This document shows positions 28,280-36,868 of a stretch of 44,776 nt of DNA, piece after piece (within the stretch, counting starts at the first letter, position 1; each line of letters begins with the position of its first letter). Below the pieces are notes generated by a model. It was not told the DNA's origin, made no database searches, and saw nothing but the letters and a program-made list of their open reading frames with translations. Made by a program: the position numbers and the translations under genes. Source of the DNA: Sedimenticola hydrogenitrophicus (GTDB lineage Bacteria > Pseudomonadota > Gammaproteobacteria > Chromatiales > Chromatiaceae); the NCBI RefSeq assembly GCF_025175675.1, contig NZ_JANIOA010000036.1, forward strand, positions 1 through 44,776, in the 5' to 3' direction.

Positions 28280-29702
28280 GGGTAAAACCGCCACCCCGCT
28301 CGACGCCGATACCCGCGAGGCGCTGGCCGCGATCGTCGGCGCAGAGGGGGTGTTGACCGATCCGGGCGACTGCTGGCCCTACGGCTATGACAACAGCCGC
28401 CGCCACGCCCTGCCCCAGGCGGTGGTCTTCGCCACCACCCATGAACAGGTGCGCGACATCGTCGTCCTGTGCAACCAGCAGCGGATCCCGCTGATCGCCC
28501 GGGGCAAGGGGACCGGCACCACCGGCGCCACGGTGCCGGACCGGGGTGGTATCATCCTCGCCCTGGAGCGCATGGACCGGATCCTGGAGATCGACCCAGC
28601 CAACCGTATCGCCCGGGTGCAGCCCGGCGTCACCAACCAGGCGCTGCAGCAGGCGCTCCACCCGCACGGCTTCTTCTGGCCGCCCGACCCCACCAGCGCG
28701 GCGATCTGCACCGTCGGCGGCAACCTGGCCTACAACTCGGCCGGTCCGCGGGCGGTAAAATACAACACCCCGCGGGAGAACACCCTGGGGCTGCGCGCGG
28801 TCAGCGGCGCGGGCGAGGAGTTGCGTACCGGCGTCATCACCAGCAAGGGGGTCGTCGGCTACGACCTCACCCGGCTGTTGATCGGCTCGGAGGGGACCCT
28901 GGCCATCATCACCGAGGCAGTGTTGAAACTCACACCCCTGCCCGAGGCCAAGGCCACACTCCAGGCCACCTACCGGGACATGCATGCCGCCGCCCGGGCG
29001 GTCTCCGCCATCATGGCCCAGCCGATCACCCCCTGCGCCCTGGAATTCATGGACGGCGCCTCCATCGACATGGTGCGCAACTACTCCGATCTCGACCTGC
29101 CGGAGGCCGTCGGCGCCCTGCTGATGATCGAGGTGGACGGACCGGCCCACGGTCTCGACCAGTCCCTGCAGGCGGTGATCGACGCCGCCCGGATCGACGG
29201 GATGGTCGGGATCGAGGTGGCCCACGGCGAGCAGGAGGTGGAGCGGCTCTGGCGCACCCGCAAGGCCCTCTCCCCGGCACTGCGCAACATCGCCCCGAAA
29301 AAGATCAATGAGGACGTGGTGGTGCCGGTCTCCCGCATCCCCGACCTGATAGGCGGGCTGGAACGGCTGTCCGACCGATTCGATATCCGCATCGTCAACT
29401 TTGGCCACGCCGGCAACGGCAACATCCATGTCAATCTGCTGACCGACCCGGACGACCCGGCGATGATGGCGCGCGCCCATGAATGTCTGAGCGAAACCTT
29501 CGATCTGGTTCTGCAACTGGGCGGCACCTTGTCGGGGGAACACGGCGTGGGGCTGGAGAAGCGGGATTACATCGACCGCGAGATCGAGCCCGCCACGCTG
29601 CGCCTGATGCACGCCATCCGCCGCCAGTTCGACCCGCTGGGCATCCTCAACCCCGGCAAGACGCTGCCGGAGAGCGACGGGGCGACGGAGGAGACGCGAT
29701 GA
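28266..29702 (+). CDS. FAD-linked oxidase (GlcD/D-lactate dehydrogenase family)
   Basis: Flavoprotein dehydrogenase of D-2-hydroxy acids, 478 aa. FAD-binding PCMH domain with RGKGTGTTGATVP at about 79 and TVGGNLAYNSAG; C-terminal FAD-oxidase domain with metal-binding GHAGNGNIHVN and SGEHGVGLEK. The start is a TTG at 28266, overlapping the dolP end by 14 nt, so coupled translation is likely. Without glcE/glcF-type partners beside it, glycolate oxidase cannot be assigned; D-lactate or D-2-hydroxyglutarate are alternatives. In an organism with RuBisCO, phosphoglycolate salvage is a reason to consider glycolate. It overlaps the next gene at ATGA. Confidence 0.83.
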   Translation: MSISEGKTATPLDADTREALAAIVGAEGVLTDPGDCWPYGYDNSRRHALPQAVVFATTHEQVRDIVVLCNQQRIPLIARGKGTGTTGATVPDRGGIILALERMDRILEIDPANRIARVQPGVTNQALQQALHPHGFFWPPDPTSAAICTVGGNLAYNSAGPRAVKYNTPRENTLGLRAVSGAGEELRTGVITSKGVVGYDLTRLLIGSEGTLAIITEAVLKLTPLPEAKATLQATYRDMHAAARAVSAIMAQPITPCALEFMDGASIDMVRNYSDLDLPEAVGALLMIEVDGPAHGLDQSLQAVIDAARIDGMVGIEVAHGEQEVERLWRTRKALSPALRNIAPKKINEDVVVPVSRIPDLIGGLERLSDRFDIRIVNFGHAGNGNIHVNLLTDPDDPAMMARAHECLSETFDLVLQLGGTLSGEHGVGLEKRDYIDREIEPATLRLMHAIRRQFDPLGILNPGKTLPESDGATEETR

Positions 29703-30346
29703 GACACCAGGCGCCGCGAACAATCTGGCTGCTGCTGATCGGCGGCCTCGCCCTGCCGGCCCTGGCGGCCCGCATCGACCTCACCGACCTCGCCAACCAG
29801 GGCCTGGACGGCTGGAACGAACACAGCTTCAAGGGCCACACCCGTTACCGGGTGGTCGATCTGGACGGCATTCCGCTGATCAGTGCCCGCAGCGACGCCA
29901 GCGCCTCCGGCCTGTATAAAGAGCTGCGGGTGGATCTGCGCGAGACGCCCTACCTCAACTGGCAGTGGCGGGTCGAGAAACCGTTGCGCGGGCTGGATGA
30001 ACGGAGCAAAGGCGGTGACGACTACAGCGCCCGGGTCTACGTGATCCGGAGCGGCGGCCTGCTGCCGTGGCGCACCAAGGCCCTCAACTATGTCTGGTCA
30101 GGCAGTCAGCCGACCGGCGCAAGCTGGCCCAACGCCTACAGCGACCGTGCCCGGATGATCGCCGTCCGCTCCGCCGCCGACAGCCCGGGTAGGCTGTACA
30201 GTGAGCGACGCAACGTCCAGGTCGATTTCCAGCGCTACTTCGGCGCCCCGGTGGACTCTATCGATGTCATCGCCATCATGACCGATACCGACAACTCGGG
30301 CCGGCAGGCGCACGCCTATTACGGCGACATCTTCTTCTCCCGATAA
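29699..30346 (+). CDS. DUF3047 family exported protein
   Basis: 215 aa, function unknown. Starts at the ATG of an ATGA overlap with the FAD oxidase stop. Signal peptide ends PALAA. Mature part has the DUF3047 pattern: WQWRVEKPL, GDDYSARVYVI, ALNYVWSG, and the end DTDNSGRQAHAYYGDIFFSR. The fold is probably a beta-sandwich like carbohydrate-binding modules (inference). The overlap suggests production together with the FAD oxidase, but no functional link is known to me. Confidence 0.82.
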   Translation: MRHQAPRTIWLLLIGGLALPALAARIDLTDLANQGLDGWNEHSFKGHTRYRVVDLDGIPLISARSDASASGLYKELRVDLRETPYLNWQWRVEKPLRGLDERSKGGDDYSARVYVIRSGGLLPWRTKALNYVWSGSQPTGASWPNAYSDRARMIAVRSAADSPGRLYSERRNVQVDFQRYFGAPVDSIDVIAIMTDTDNSGRQAHAYYGDIFFSR

Positions 30347-30356
30347 CCCCAAGGAG

Positions 30357-30386
30357 TCGCGCAAGAATAAGTTCCGGTATTCGGTC
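30357..30386. repeat. Family C end fragment
   Basis: GCGCAAGAATAAGTTCC and the following TATTCGG closely match 39635-39660 at the left end of the element at 39627-39843. Only this end is present. It lies in the 210-bp gap before nhaD, which is otherwise without genes. Confidence 0.5.
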
Positions 30387-30556
30387 GCCACTGCCAAGCC
30401 GGACCACGCGGTCAATATATTCGCGCTTCGACCTCCACACCCTGCCGCTAAAATGGTATAAAGTCGCTCCGATATATCGGGCGACCACGGCAGCACTCCG
30501 CTCCGGCCCGCCACGGTTCAATCTGTAGCCCGCTAAATGATCAAGGAGCAACTGCT

Positions 30557-32005
30557 GTGAGTAACGCCCTCAAAACCCTGTTTTTCCTGCTGGTGGCCCT
30601 CCCCGGCGCGGCCCTCGCCGCGGCAACCGGTGACAACCAGCTGGACCTGACCAGCCATTGGGTGGGCTACACCGCCATTGCCATCTTCGCCCTGGCCTAT
30701 CTGCTGGTAATGGCGGAAGAGTTTACCCATCTGCGTAAATCCAAACCGGTGATCCTGGCCGCCGGCCTGATCTGGTCGCTCATCGCCTGGTACTACGCCG
30801 CCCACGGCTTTACCAGCGAGGCGGAGGTGGCGGTACGCCACAACCTGCTGGAGTATGCCGAGCTGATGCTGTTCCTGCTGGTGGCGATGACCTATATCAA
30901 CGCCATGGACGAGCGCAACGTGTTCGAGGCGCTGCGCTCCTGGCTGGTGGCCAAAGGCTTCGGTTTCCGTCAGCTGTTCTGGATCACCGGCGTGCTCGCC
31001 TTCTTCATCTCACCCATAGCGGACAACCTGACCACCGCCCTGCTGATGTGCGCGGTGGTGCTGGCGGTGGGCGGCAACAACAACAAGTTCATCCTGCTGG
31101 CCTGTATCAATATCGTGGTCGCCGCCAATGCCGGCGGCGCCTTCAGTCCGTTCGGCGACATCACCACCCTGATGGTGTGGCAGAAGGGTGTCGCAACACC
31201 CCAGGGCGTGGTCGCCTTTGGCAGCTTTTTCGCGCTGTTCCTCCCCTCCCTGATCAACTGGCTGGTACCGGCCGCCATCATGCACTTCGCGGTCCCCAAC
31301 GAGCAGCCCAGCGGCGGCGGCCAGGCGGTGGCCATGAAGCGCGGGGCGCGGCGCATTATCGTGCTGTTCCTGCTCACCATCGTCACCGCCGTGAGCTTCC
31401 ACAACTTCCTGCACATGCCGCCGGTGATCGGCATGCTCACCGGTCTGGCCTACCTGCAGTTCTTCGGCTTCTTCCTGAAGAAGACCTACCACCGGGAACT
31501 GAACGCCAGCAACGGTGAGGTCGCCACCGAACTGGAACATGACGGCCAGATGGGCGATCTGGTCGCCTTCGACGTGTTCAGCAAGGTGGCGCGCGCCGAG
31601 TGGGACACCTTGCTGTTCTTCTATGGCGTGGTGCTCTGCGTCGGCGGCCTCGGCTTCATTGGTTACCTGTCGCTCACCTCGGAACTGATGTATGTGCAAC
31701 TGGGGCCCACCACCGCCAACGTCATCGTCGGCCTGCTCTCCGCCATCGTCGATAACATCCCGGTGATGTTCGCGGTGCTCACCATGCTGCCGGATATGTC
31801 CATGGGCCAGTGGCTGCTGGTCACCCTCACCGCCGGCGTCGGCGGTTCGCTGCTCTCCATCGGCTCCGCCGCCGGCGTCGCTCTGATGGGCCAGGCGCGG
31901 GGCCGTTACACCTTCTTCGGCCACCTGAAGTGGGCGCCGGTAATCGCCCTCGGCTATGCCGCCAGTATCTACGCCCACCTCTGGATCAACGCGTCCCTGT
32001 TCTGA
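30557..32005 (+). CDS. nhaD: NhaD-type Na+/H+ antiporter, paralogue 1
   Basis: Inner-membrane antiporter of the ion-transporter superfamily, 482 aa, about 11-12 membrane helices. GTG start at 30557 with AAGGAG 7 nt upstream. Signal-like first segment ends AALAA. NhaD signatures: VMAEEFTHLRKSKPV, ISPIADNLTTALL, AGGAFSPFGDITTLMVWQ and SAIVDNIPVM. It exports Na+ or Li+ in exchange for H+, expected in marine or alkaline settings. A strong stem-loop follows. The paralogue lies 326 bp downstream. Confidence 0.92.
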   Translation: MSNALKTLFFLLVALPGAALAAATGDNQLDLTSHWVGYTAIAIFALAYLLVMAEEFTHLRKSKPVILAAGLIWSLIAWYYAAHGFTSEAEVAVRHNLLEYAELMLFLLVAMTYINAMDERNVFEALRSWLVAKGFGFRQLFWITGVLAFFISPIADNLTTALLMCAVVLAVGGNNNKFILLACINIVVAANAGGAFSPFGDITTLMVWQKGVATPQGVVAFGSFFALFLPSLINWLVPAAIMHFAVPNEQPSGGGQAVAMKRGARRIIVLFLLTIVTAVSFHNFLHMPPVIGMLTGLAYLQFFGFFLKKTYHRELNASNGEVATELEHDGQMGDLVAFDVFSKVARAEWDTLLFFYGVVLCVGGLGFIGYLSLTSELMYVQLGPTTANVIVGLLSAIVDNIPVMFAVLTMLPDMSMGQWLLVTLTAGVGGSLLSIGSAAGVALMGQARGRYTFFGHLKWAPVIALGYAASIYAHLWINASLF

Positions 32006-32016
32006 TCCCAATCGGG

Positions 32017-32045
32017 ACCACCGGCAGTCACCAACTGCCGGTGGT
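32017..32045 (+). terminator. Stem-loop after nhaD paralogue 1
   Basis: Perfect 12-bp stem ACCACCGGCAGT / ACTGCCGGTGGT with a 5-nt loop, 11 bp after the stop codon. It is followed only by TATTAAG, so termination may be partial. Confidence 0.65.
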
Positions 32046-32082
32046 TATTAAGATAACAATTCCGTTATCATGGGCGCTGGTC

Positions 32083-32313
32083 TAGGAGTCTGTCGGACTT
32101 AACACTGATCTACTGCGGAAAAGCCGGATTTGGCCAGATTTTCCGATCTTTCTCGTTAAATAGGCCCACTATTCTCCTCGAAAGATCGAAAAATCTGGCT
32201 CATTCAATCGCCGGGAGCGATTGACGTGCCAACCCCGAAGGGGTGAAGCACAGGGATGTGCGGAACAAACCGGCTTTCCCTCGCTACGATCGGTTAAGCC
32301 CGACAGACTCCTA
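32083..32313. mobile_element. Family B MITE, full copy (231 bp)
   Basis: Terminal inverted repeats GGAGTCTGTCGGACTTAA and TTAAGCCCGACAGACTCC (17 of 18 pair), each bordered by TA, as expected for a TA target duplication of IS630/Tc1-type elements. It has no transposase. The inner part contains sub-palindromes (CAGATTTTCCGATCTTTC and GAAAGATCGAAAAATCTGG). It fills the space between the two nhaD genes and ends 18 bp before the chosen start of the second. Confidence 0.85.
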
Positions 32314-32331
32314 ATGGCGACGAGCACTCAC

Positions 32332-33783
32332 ATGCAGATCACCCGAACAGCACCCCGACTCGGCATTGCCGCACTCGCCTGCGTGAGCGGCACCGCGCTC
32401 GCCGCCGACCCGGACCTGTTGCTGCCTGCAATGGCCGCCCACTGGAGCGGCTATCTCGCCCTGGCGACCTTTCTCCTCGCCATCCTCCTGGTCAGCCTGG
32501 AGGAGTTCACCCAATTCAGTAAATCCAAACCGGTCATGATTTCCGCCGGCGTCATCTGGGCATTGATCGGCTGGTACGCCGTCACCACCGGCAGCGCGGC
32601 ACAGGCGGAACAGAGCGTGCGTCAGAGCCTGCTGCAATATAGCGAGCTGATGCTGCTGATCCTGGTGGTGATGACCTACATCAACGCCCTGGGCGAGCGC
32701 CGCGTGTTCAAGACCCTGCGTGCCCGGTTGTGCAATCGCGGACTCAGTTATCGCGGACTGTTCTGGAGCAGCGGCATCAGCACCTTCCTGCTGTCGCCGT
32801 TTCTCGACAACCTGGCCAGCGCACTCCTGGTGGGCGCGCTGATCCTGGTGATCGAGCCGGACAACCGGCGCTTCATCAGTCTGGGGTGCATCAACGTGGT
32901 GGTGGCGGCCAACGCCGGCGGCGCCTTCAGCCCCTTCGGCGACATCACCACCCTGATGGTGTGGCAGCAGGATATCCAGAGCAGCAACGGGGCCCTGGAT
33001 TTCTGGAGCTTCTTCAATCTGTTCATCCCGGCGCTGATCAGCTTCCTGATACCCGCCTGCGCCATGCACCTGGCCCTGCCGAAGGGGAGGCTGCAACCGC
33101 ACTGCCAGCCGGTGCGCATGCTGCGTGGCGCACGCCGCATCATGCTGCTGTTTCTCGGCGCCATCGCCACCGCGGTGCTGTTCCGGGGGGTGCTGCATCT
33201 GCCCGCTGTGGTCGGCATGCTCACCGGCCTCTCCTACCTGCAGTTCTTCGGCTACTACCTGAAAAAAACCCACCGGCCCCTGGAAGAGGGGGTGGAGGAT
33301 GCCGAGATGCTGGCCTCGCCCGTCCCGGTCGATGGCCGCACTCCGTTCGACGTATTCGTCCGAGTGGGCCAGGTGGAGTGGGATACGCTGCTGTTCATCT
33401 ATGGCGTGGCGCTCTCGGTCGGCGGACTCGGTTACATCGGTTACATGGCCACCGCCTCCGATATCATGTACAGCCAGTGGGGCGCCACCGCCGCCAATAT
33501 CACGGTGGGACTGGCCTCGGCGGTGCTGGAGAACGTGCCCACCATGTACAGTGTGCTGACCATGATGCCGGATATGACGCAGGGGGAGTGGTTGCTGGCG
33601 ACCCTCAGTGTCGGCACCGGCGGCTCGCTGTTGGCGATCGGCTCGGCGGCCGGGGTGGCGCTGATGGCCCAGTCCAATGGCAACTACACCTTTTACAGCC
33701 ACCTGAAATGGACCCCGGTGATCCTGCTCGCCTACTTTGCCGGCATCCTCGTCCACCTGTGGCTGAACGCCCGCCTGTTCTGA
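32332..33783 (+). CDS. NhaD-type Na+/H+ antiporter, paralogue 2
   Basis: Second NhaD-family antiporter, 483 aa from the ATG at 32332; an ATG at 32314 lies right at the MITE edge, and the further upstream open frame is MITE sequence. Conserved: EEFTQFSKSKPVM, AGGAFSPFGDITTLMVWQ (identical to paralogue 1), FFGYYLKKTHRP. Differences at motif positions: LSPFLDNLASALL against ISPIADNLTTALL, and SAVLENVPTM against SAIVDNIPVM (Asp to Glu). The same fold and signature stretch argue for a tandem duplication with divergence in function or kinetics. Confidence 0.9.
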   Translation: MQITRTAPRLGIAALACVSGTALAADPDLLLPAMAAHWSGYLALATFLLAILLVSLEEFTQFSKSKPVMISAGVIWALIGWYAVTTGSAAQAEQSVRQSLLQYSELMLLILVVMTYINALGERRVFKTLRARLCNRGLSYRGLFWSSGISTFLLSPFLDNLASALLVGALILVIEPDNRRFISLGCINVVVAANAGGAFSPFGDITTLMVWQQDIQSSNGALDFWSFFNLFIPALISFLIPACAMHLALPKGRLQPHCQPVRMLRGARRIMLLFLGAIATAVLFRGVLHLPAVVGMLTGLSYLQFFGYYLKKTHRPLEEGVEDAEMLASPVPVDGRTPFDVFVRVGQVEWDTLLFIYGVALSVGGLGYIGYMATASDIMYSQWGATAANITVGLASAVLENVPTMYSVLTMMPDMTQGEWLLATLSVGTGGSLLAIGSAAGVALMAQSNGNYTFYSHLKWTPVILLAYFAGILVHLWLNARLF

Positions 33784-33818
33784 CCACCACGTCTCATCGC
33801 AGCGACCCCTCCCGATCC

Positions 33819-33863
33819 ATAGGGCGGGCCGTGCCCGCCGACGGCGCCCACGGGGCGCCCTAT
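33819..33863. repeat. GCCGACGGCGCCC repeat, copy 2
   Basis: ATAGGGCG at the left pairs with CGCCCTAT at the right; the middle CCGTGCCCGCCGACGGCGCC is shared with 6805-6850. Confidence 0.55.
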
Positions 33864-33954
33864 ACCCCAAGCGTCGGATCGGGCTCAGGACTGCCCCTGG
33901 CTCGTTGGGGTTCGCAGGTTCACCCCAACCTACGGCCGTGCGGCGGTGTAGGAT

Positions 33955-34058
33955 GCCGGTGAGCTTGCGAACCGCATCATTCCATCCTCAGGTCCGTAAA
34001 CGGTGCACCCCTGCACCACTCCTCGCGGTAAGGGTGATGCGGTTGGTGCCTCACCGGC
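33955..34058. repeat. Family D element, longest copy
   Basis: Ends form an imperfect inverted repeat: GCCGGTGAG...ACCGCATCA (33955-33979) and TGATGCGGT...CTCACCGGC (34035-34058). The inner CCATCCTCAGGTCCGTAAAC and hairpin GGTGCACCCCTGCACC match, inverted, the nested insertion at 23514-23556. Confidence 0.7.
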
Positions 34059-34115
34059 AACCTTATTCGTGTTCATTTGCGTTCATTCGCGGCTTAAATC
34101 TTCCCTCCGCACTCA

Positions 34116-34184
34116 GGGGTCGGAGTCAAGCCGGCCGGTATGGCTAAAGCAATTCCCGGAAATGCGCGGCTTGACTCCGACCCC
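34116..34184. repeat. GGGGTCGGAGTCAA palindromic repeat, copy 2
   Basis: Perfect 18-bp arms GGGGTCGGAGTCAAGCCG (34116-34133) and complement (34167-34184), preceded by ACTCA. The inner part is close to copy 3. A separate palindrome GGTGGGCAC...GTGCCCACC lies at 34229-34253. The 512-bp gap 33784-34295 thus consists of several repeats and no gene. Confidence 0.85.
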
Positions 34185-34295
34185 TCGCAAATTGTGCCCA
34201 CGCGGAAGGTGCGACACGGGACAACAAGGTGGGCACAGACCACGTGCCCACCCTGCGCGACTGTGGTGGAAATTGGGGCCAATAATTACTCCTGA

Positions 34296-36275
34296 TCAGA
34301 ACAGCAGATTCATCATCAGGATCATCACCACCAGGAACAGCAGGGTCATAACGCCGCCGGCACGCATGAAGTCCGGCACCCGGTAACCGGCCGGCCCCAT
34401 GATCAGGGCATTCACCTGATGGGTGGGTATAATGAAGGAGTTGGAGGTGGCGATGGCCACCGTCAGGGCAAACACCGCCGGATCGGCACCGACGCCGACG
34501 GCAATATTCACCGCCAGGGGAACCAGCAGTACGGTGGCGCCCACATTGGACATCACCAGGGTGAAGAAGGTGGCCAATATGGCGACAGCCGTCTGGATCA
34601 CCCACACCGGCATCCCGCCGACCACCGAGATGGTCTGCTCGGCAATCCACTTGGCGGTGCCGCTGGTCTCCACCGCCAGGCCCAACGGGATCAAGCTGGC
34701 CAGCAGGAACACCGTCTTCCATGAGACCGCCGAATAGGCCTCCTCGATCTTCAGTACGCCCGAGAGCACCATGCCGATGGCCCCGGTCAACAGCGCGATG
34801 GAGAGGCGGATATCGGTGAACAGGACCATGGCGAGGGCGATGGCAAAGAACAGTCCGGCCCAGCCCACTTTCTGCGGGCGCGTCTCTTCATGCGGATATT
34901 CCGTGGTGACCACGACAAAGTTGCGGTCCGATTCCAGGCGCACCAGGGAGTCCCAGGTGGTGTGCACCACCAGGGTATCGCCCGCCTTGAGGGGCAGATC
35001 GCGGATGTGATCCCCCTCATGCAGGGTCTCGCCATTGCGATGCAGCGCCACCATGGCGACACCGTAGGTCTTGCGCAGCCAGACATCGCGGGCGCTCTTG
35101 CCGATCAACTGGGAACCGGGGGGAATGACCAGCTCGGCAATACCCGCCTTGGTGGAGGCGAGCGATTCGGCAAAGGATTTGAGGCCGTTGCGCAGCCGCA
35201 GATCGAACTTCTCGACAAAACCGGCCAGACACTTGGGCGAGGCGATCACACCCAGCACCATACTCGCCTCAACGGCAAAATCCCGCGCCAGATCACCGCG
35301 ACCGATACGGATGCGGCCGTTCGACCCCTTGGTGGCAATCATGCGCACCCGGTAGTCCGTCTCCACATCGTCCAGCTTCTTGCCCACCAGTTCACTCTCC
35401 GGCGGCACCACCACCTCGAACAGGGCATAGTCGATGTCATAGATGCGCTGGAAATACTCCATCGAGTTGGTGGCTGTGGCGCCGTTGTCGCTGCTACCGA
35501 CGGGCAGCACGAAGCGCCCGGCAAGCACGAAATAGATGATGCCGGTAACGACCAGGGCGACCCCCACCGGGGTGACGGAAAAGAGCGACCAGACCTGCAT
35601 CTGGTGATCCGCCGGCAGCGCCTGGTTGGAGGTGAGGATCAGGTCATTGAGCAGGATCAGCGGTGAGGAGCCGACCATGGTCACGGTACCGCCGAGGATG
35701 GCGCAGAACCCCATCGGCATCAGCAGGCGCGACATGGGCAGGCCGGAACGGGCGGAAATACGGCTCACCACCGGCAGGAACAGGGCCGCGGCGCCCACGT
35801 TCTGCATGAAGGAGGAGATGAAGGCCACGGTGCCGGAGATGATCGGGATGATCCGTTTTTCGGTACTGCCGCCCACATCGAGGATGAATCCCGCCACCTT
35901 GCTCATCAGTCCGGTCTTGTCCAGCCCGGCACCAATGATCATCACCGCGATAATGGAGATGACCGCGTTGCTGGAGAAGCCGTCGAACAGATGGGTGGTG
36001 GGAACCAGCCCCTCGGACAGCCCCATCATGGGTGCCAGCAGGCTGGTGAGTCCGAGCAGCACCATGACCGTCAGCGCGGCCACGTCCACGCCCACCACCT
36101 CGAAGGCAAACAGATAGATGGTGAGCAGCAGCAGGCCGCTGACCCAGGCGATCTGCAGCGTCGGCACCACGGAGGTCGTGGCGAGGGCCAGCAGCGCAAA
36201 AACCAGTGCCGCGATGAATTTTTTCCTGCCCGGCGTGATCGGTGCTTTCTTCTCCAGCGAGACCGCAGACTCCAT
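34296..36275 (-). CDS. SLC13/DASS-family permease with two TrkA-C domains
   Basis: Inner-membrane transporter of the divalent anion/sodium symporter group, 659 aa. Two hydrophobic halves (about 18-270 and 475-659) surround a soluble part (about 290-470) with two RCK_C/TrkA-C domains (FEVVVPPESELVGKKLDDV and AELVIPPGSQLIGKSARDV). Carrier motifs: FMQNVGAAALFLPV and MSNVGATVLLVPLAVNI. Members with this layout include sulfate and other anion transporters; in a sulfur oxidiser, sulfate or another sulfur anion is a reasonable guess, but the substrate cannot be read. It is divergent from prk across a 593-bp gap. Confidence 0.85.
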   Translation of the reverse strand: MESAVSLEKKAPITPGRKKFIAALVFALLALATTSVVPTLQIAWVSGLLLLTIYLFAFEVVGVDVAALTVMVLLGLTSLLAPMMGLSEGLVPTTHLFDGFSSNAVISIIAVMIIGAGLDKTGLMSKVAGFILDVGGSTEKRIIPIISGTVAFISSFMQNVGAAALFLPVVSRISARSGLPMSRLLMPMGFCAILGGTVTMVGSSPLILLNDLILTSNQALPADHQMQVWSLFSVTPVGVALVVTGIIYFVLAGRFVLPVGSSDNGATATNSMEYFQRIYDIDYALFEVVVPPESELVGKKLDDVETDYRVRMIATKGSNGRIRIGRGDLARDFAVEASMVLGVIASPKCLAGFVEKFDLRLRNGLKSFAESLASTKAGIAELVIPPGSQLIGKSARDVWLRKTYGVAMVALHRNGETLHEGDHIRDLPLKAGDTLVVHTTWDSLVRLESDRNFVVVTTEYPHEETRPQKVGWAGLFFAIALAMVLFTDIRLSIALLTGAIGMVLSGVLKIEEAYSAVSWKTVFLLASLIPLGLAVETSGTAKWIAEQTISVVGGMPVWVIQTAVAILATFFTLVMSNVGATVLLVPLAVNIAVGVGADPAVFALTVAIATSNSFIIPTHQVNALIMGPAGYRVPDFMRAGGVMTLLFLVVMILMMNLLF

Positions 36276-36333
36276 CGACCGTTATACCCCGAAATAATAA
36301 TTATGCTTGTTGGCTACCCTGGAACCGGGTGAA

Positions 36334-36452
36334 GCGCCAGATTTTTCGATCGTTCGAGGCCAATAGTGGGCCCATTAAACGAGAAAGATCGGAAAATATG
36401 GCCAAATTCGGCTTTTCCGCAGTAGATCAGCGTTAAGTCCGACAGGCTCCTG
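36334..36452. mobile_element. Family B MITE, half copy
   Basis: In inverse orientation this matches about the left 118 bp of 32083-32313, including the TIR (TTAAGTCCGACAGGCTCC), the CGCAGTAGATCAGCG stretch and the CCGATCTTTCTCGTT arm. The other TIR is missing. It lies in the 593-bp gap before prk; the rest of that gap (36453-36820) shows no gene. Confidence 0.8.
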
Positions 36453-36825
36453 GAGCGATCCACCCTGAGGTGGTCCGCATATACCATATAAGATCGCCGC
36501 GCTGGCGGCCAGTCGCAGCACCCAGTCACAGTACGGAGCGGAGCGGAAGTATATCAGCGGGATCTTATTTAGCCAAAAATATTCTCGCCAACACGCGGCG
36601 CAGTCCGAGGTCAAAAAATCAGGGGGTTCCGAGCGTTATGAAATGACCTGGGCCCATTCATCCCGGGTTGACGGCAGGGCGTATTGCAGTCGCCCGGGCG
36701 ACACTCCATACTGAGCAAGACGAAAAACGAACAGCGGGACTGATAAAAACACCCATTAACATAACAACGCCTTATAGATAAGGAAAATTATTGTTACTTC
36801 TCCTCACGGTTCACCGCTGTCAGAA

Positions 36826-36854
36826 TTGCCGACAATCTGAAGAAGTTTTATAGA
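36826..36854 (+). promoter_or_regulatory. Candidate prk promoter
   Basis: TTGCCG (36826-36831), 17-bp spacer, TATAGA (36849-36854). The start codon is at 36869, so a transcript from here would have a leader of only a few nucleotides, overlapping the AGGGG box at about 36857. Confidence 0.4.
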
Positions 36855-36868
36855 CTCAGGGGTATAAC

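Noticed and set aside
28266-29702. Naming the FAD oxidase glcD
   Set aside because: No glcE or glcF beside it; the family also includes D-lactate and D-2-hydroxyglutarate dehydrogenases.
32221-32331. N-terminal extension of the second nhaD
   Set aside because: The extra codons lie within or at the edge of the MITE and are not similar to any NhaD N-terminus.
36375-36614. Small open frames in the gap before prk
   Set aside because: They overlap the MITE half copy and have no ribosome-binding site or recognisable motif.
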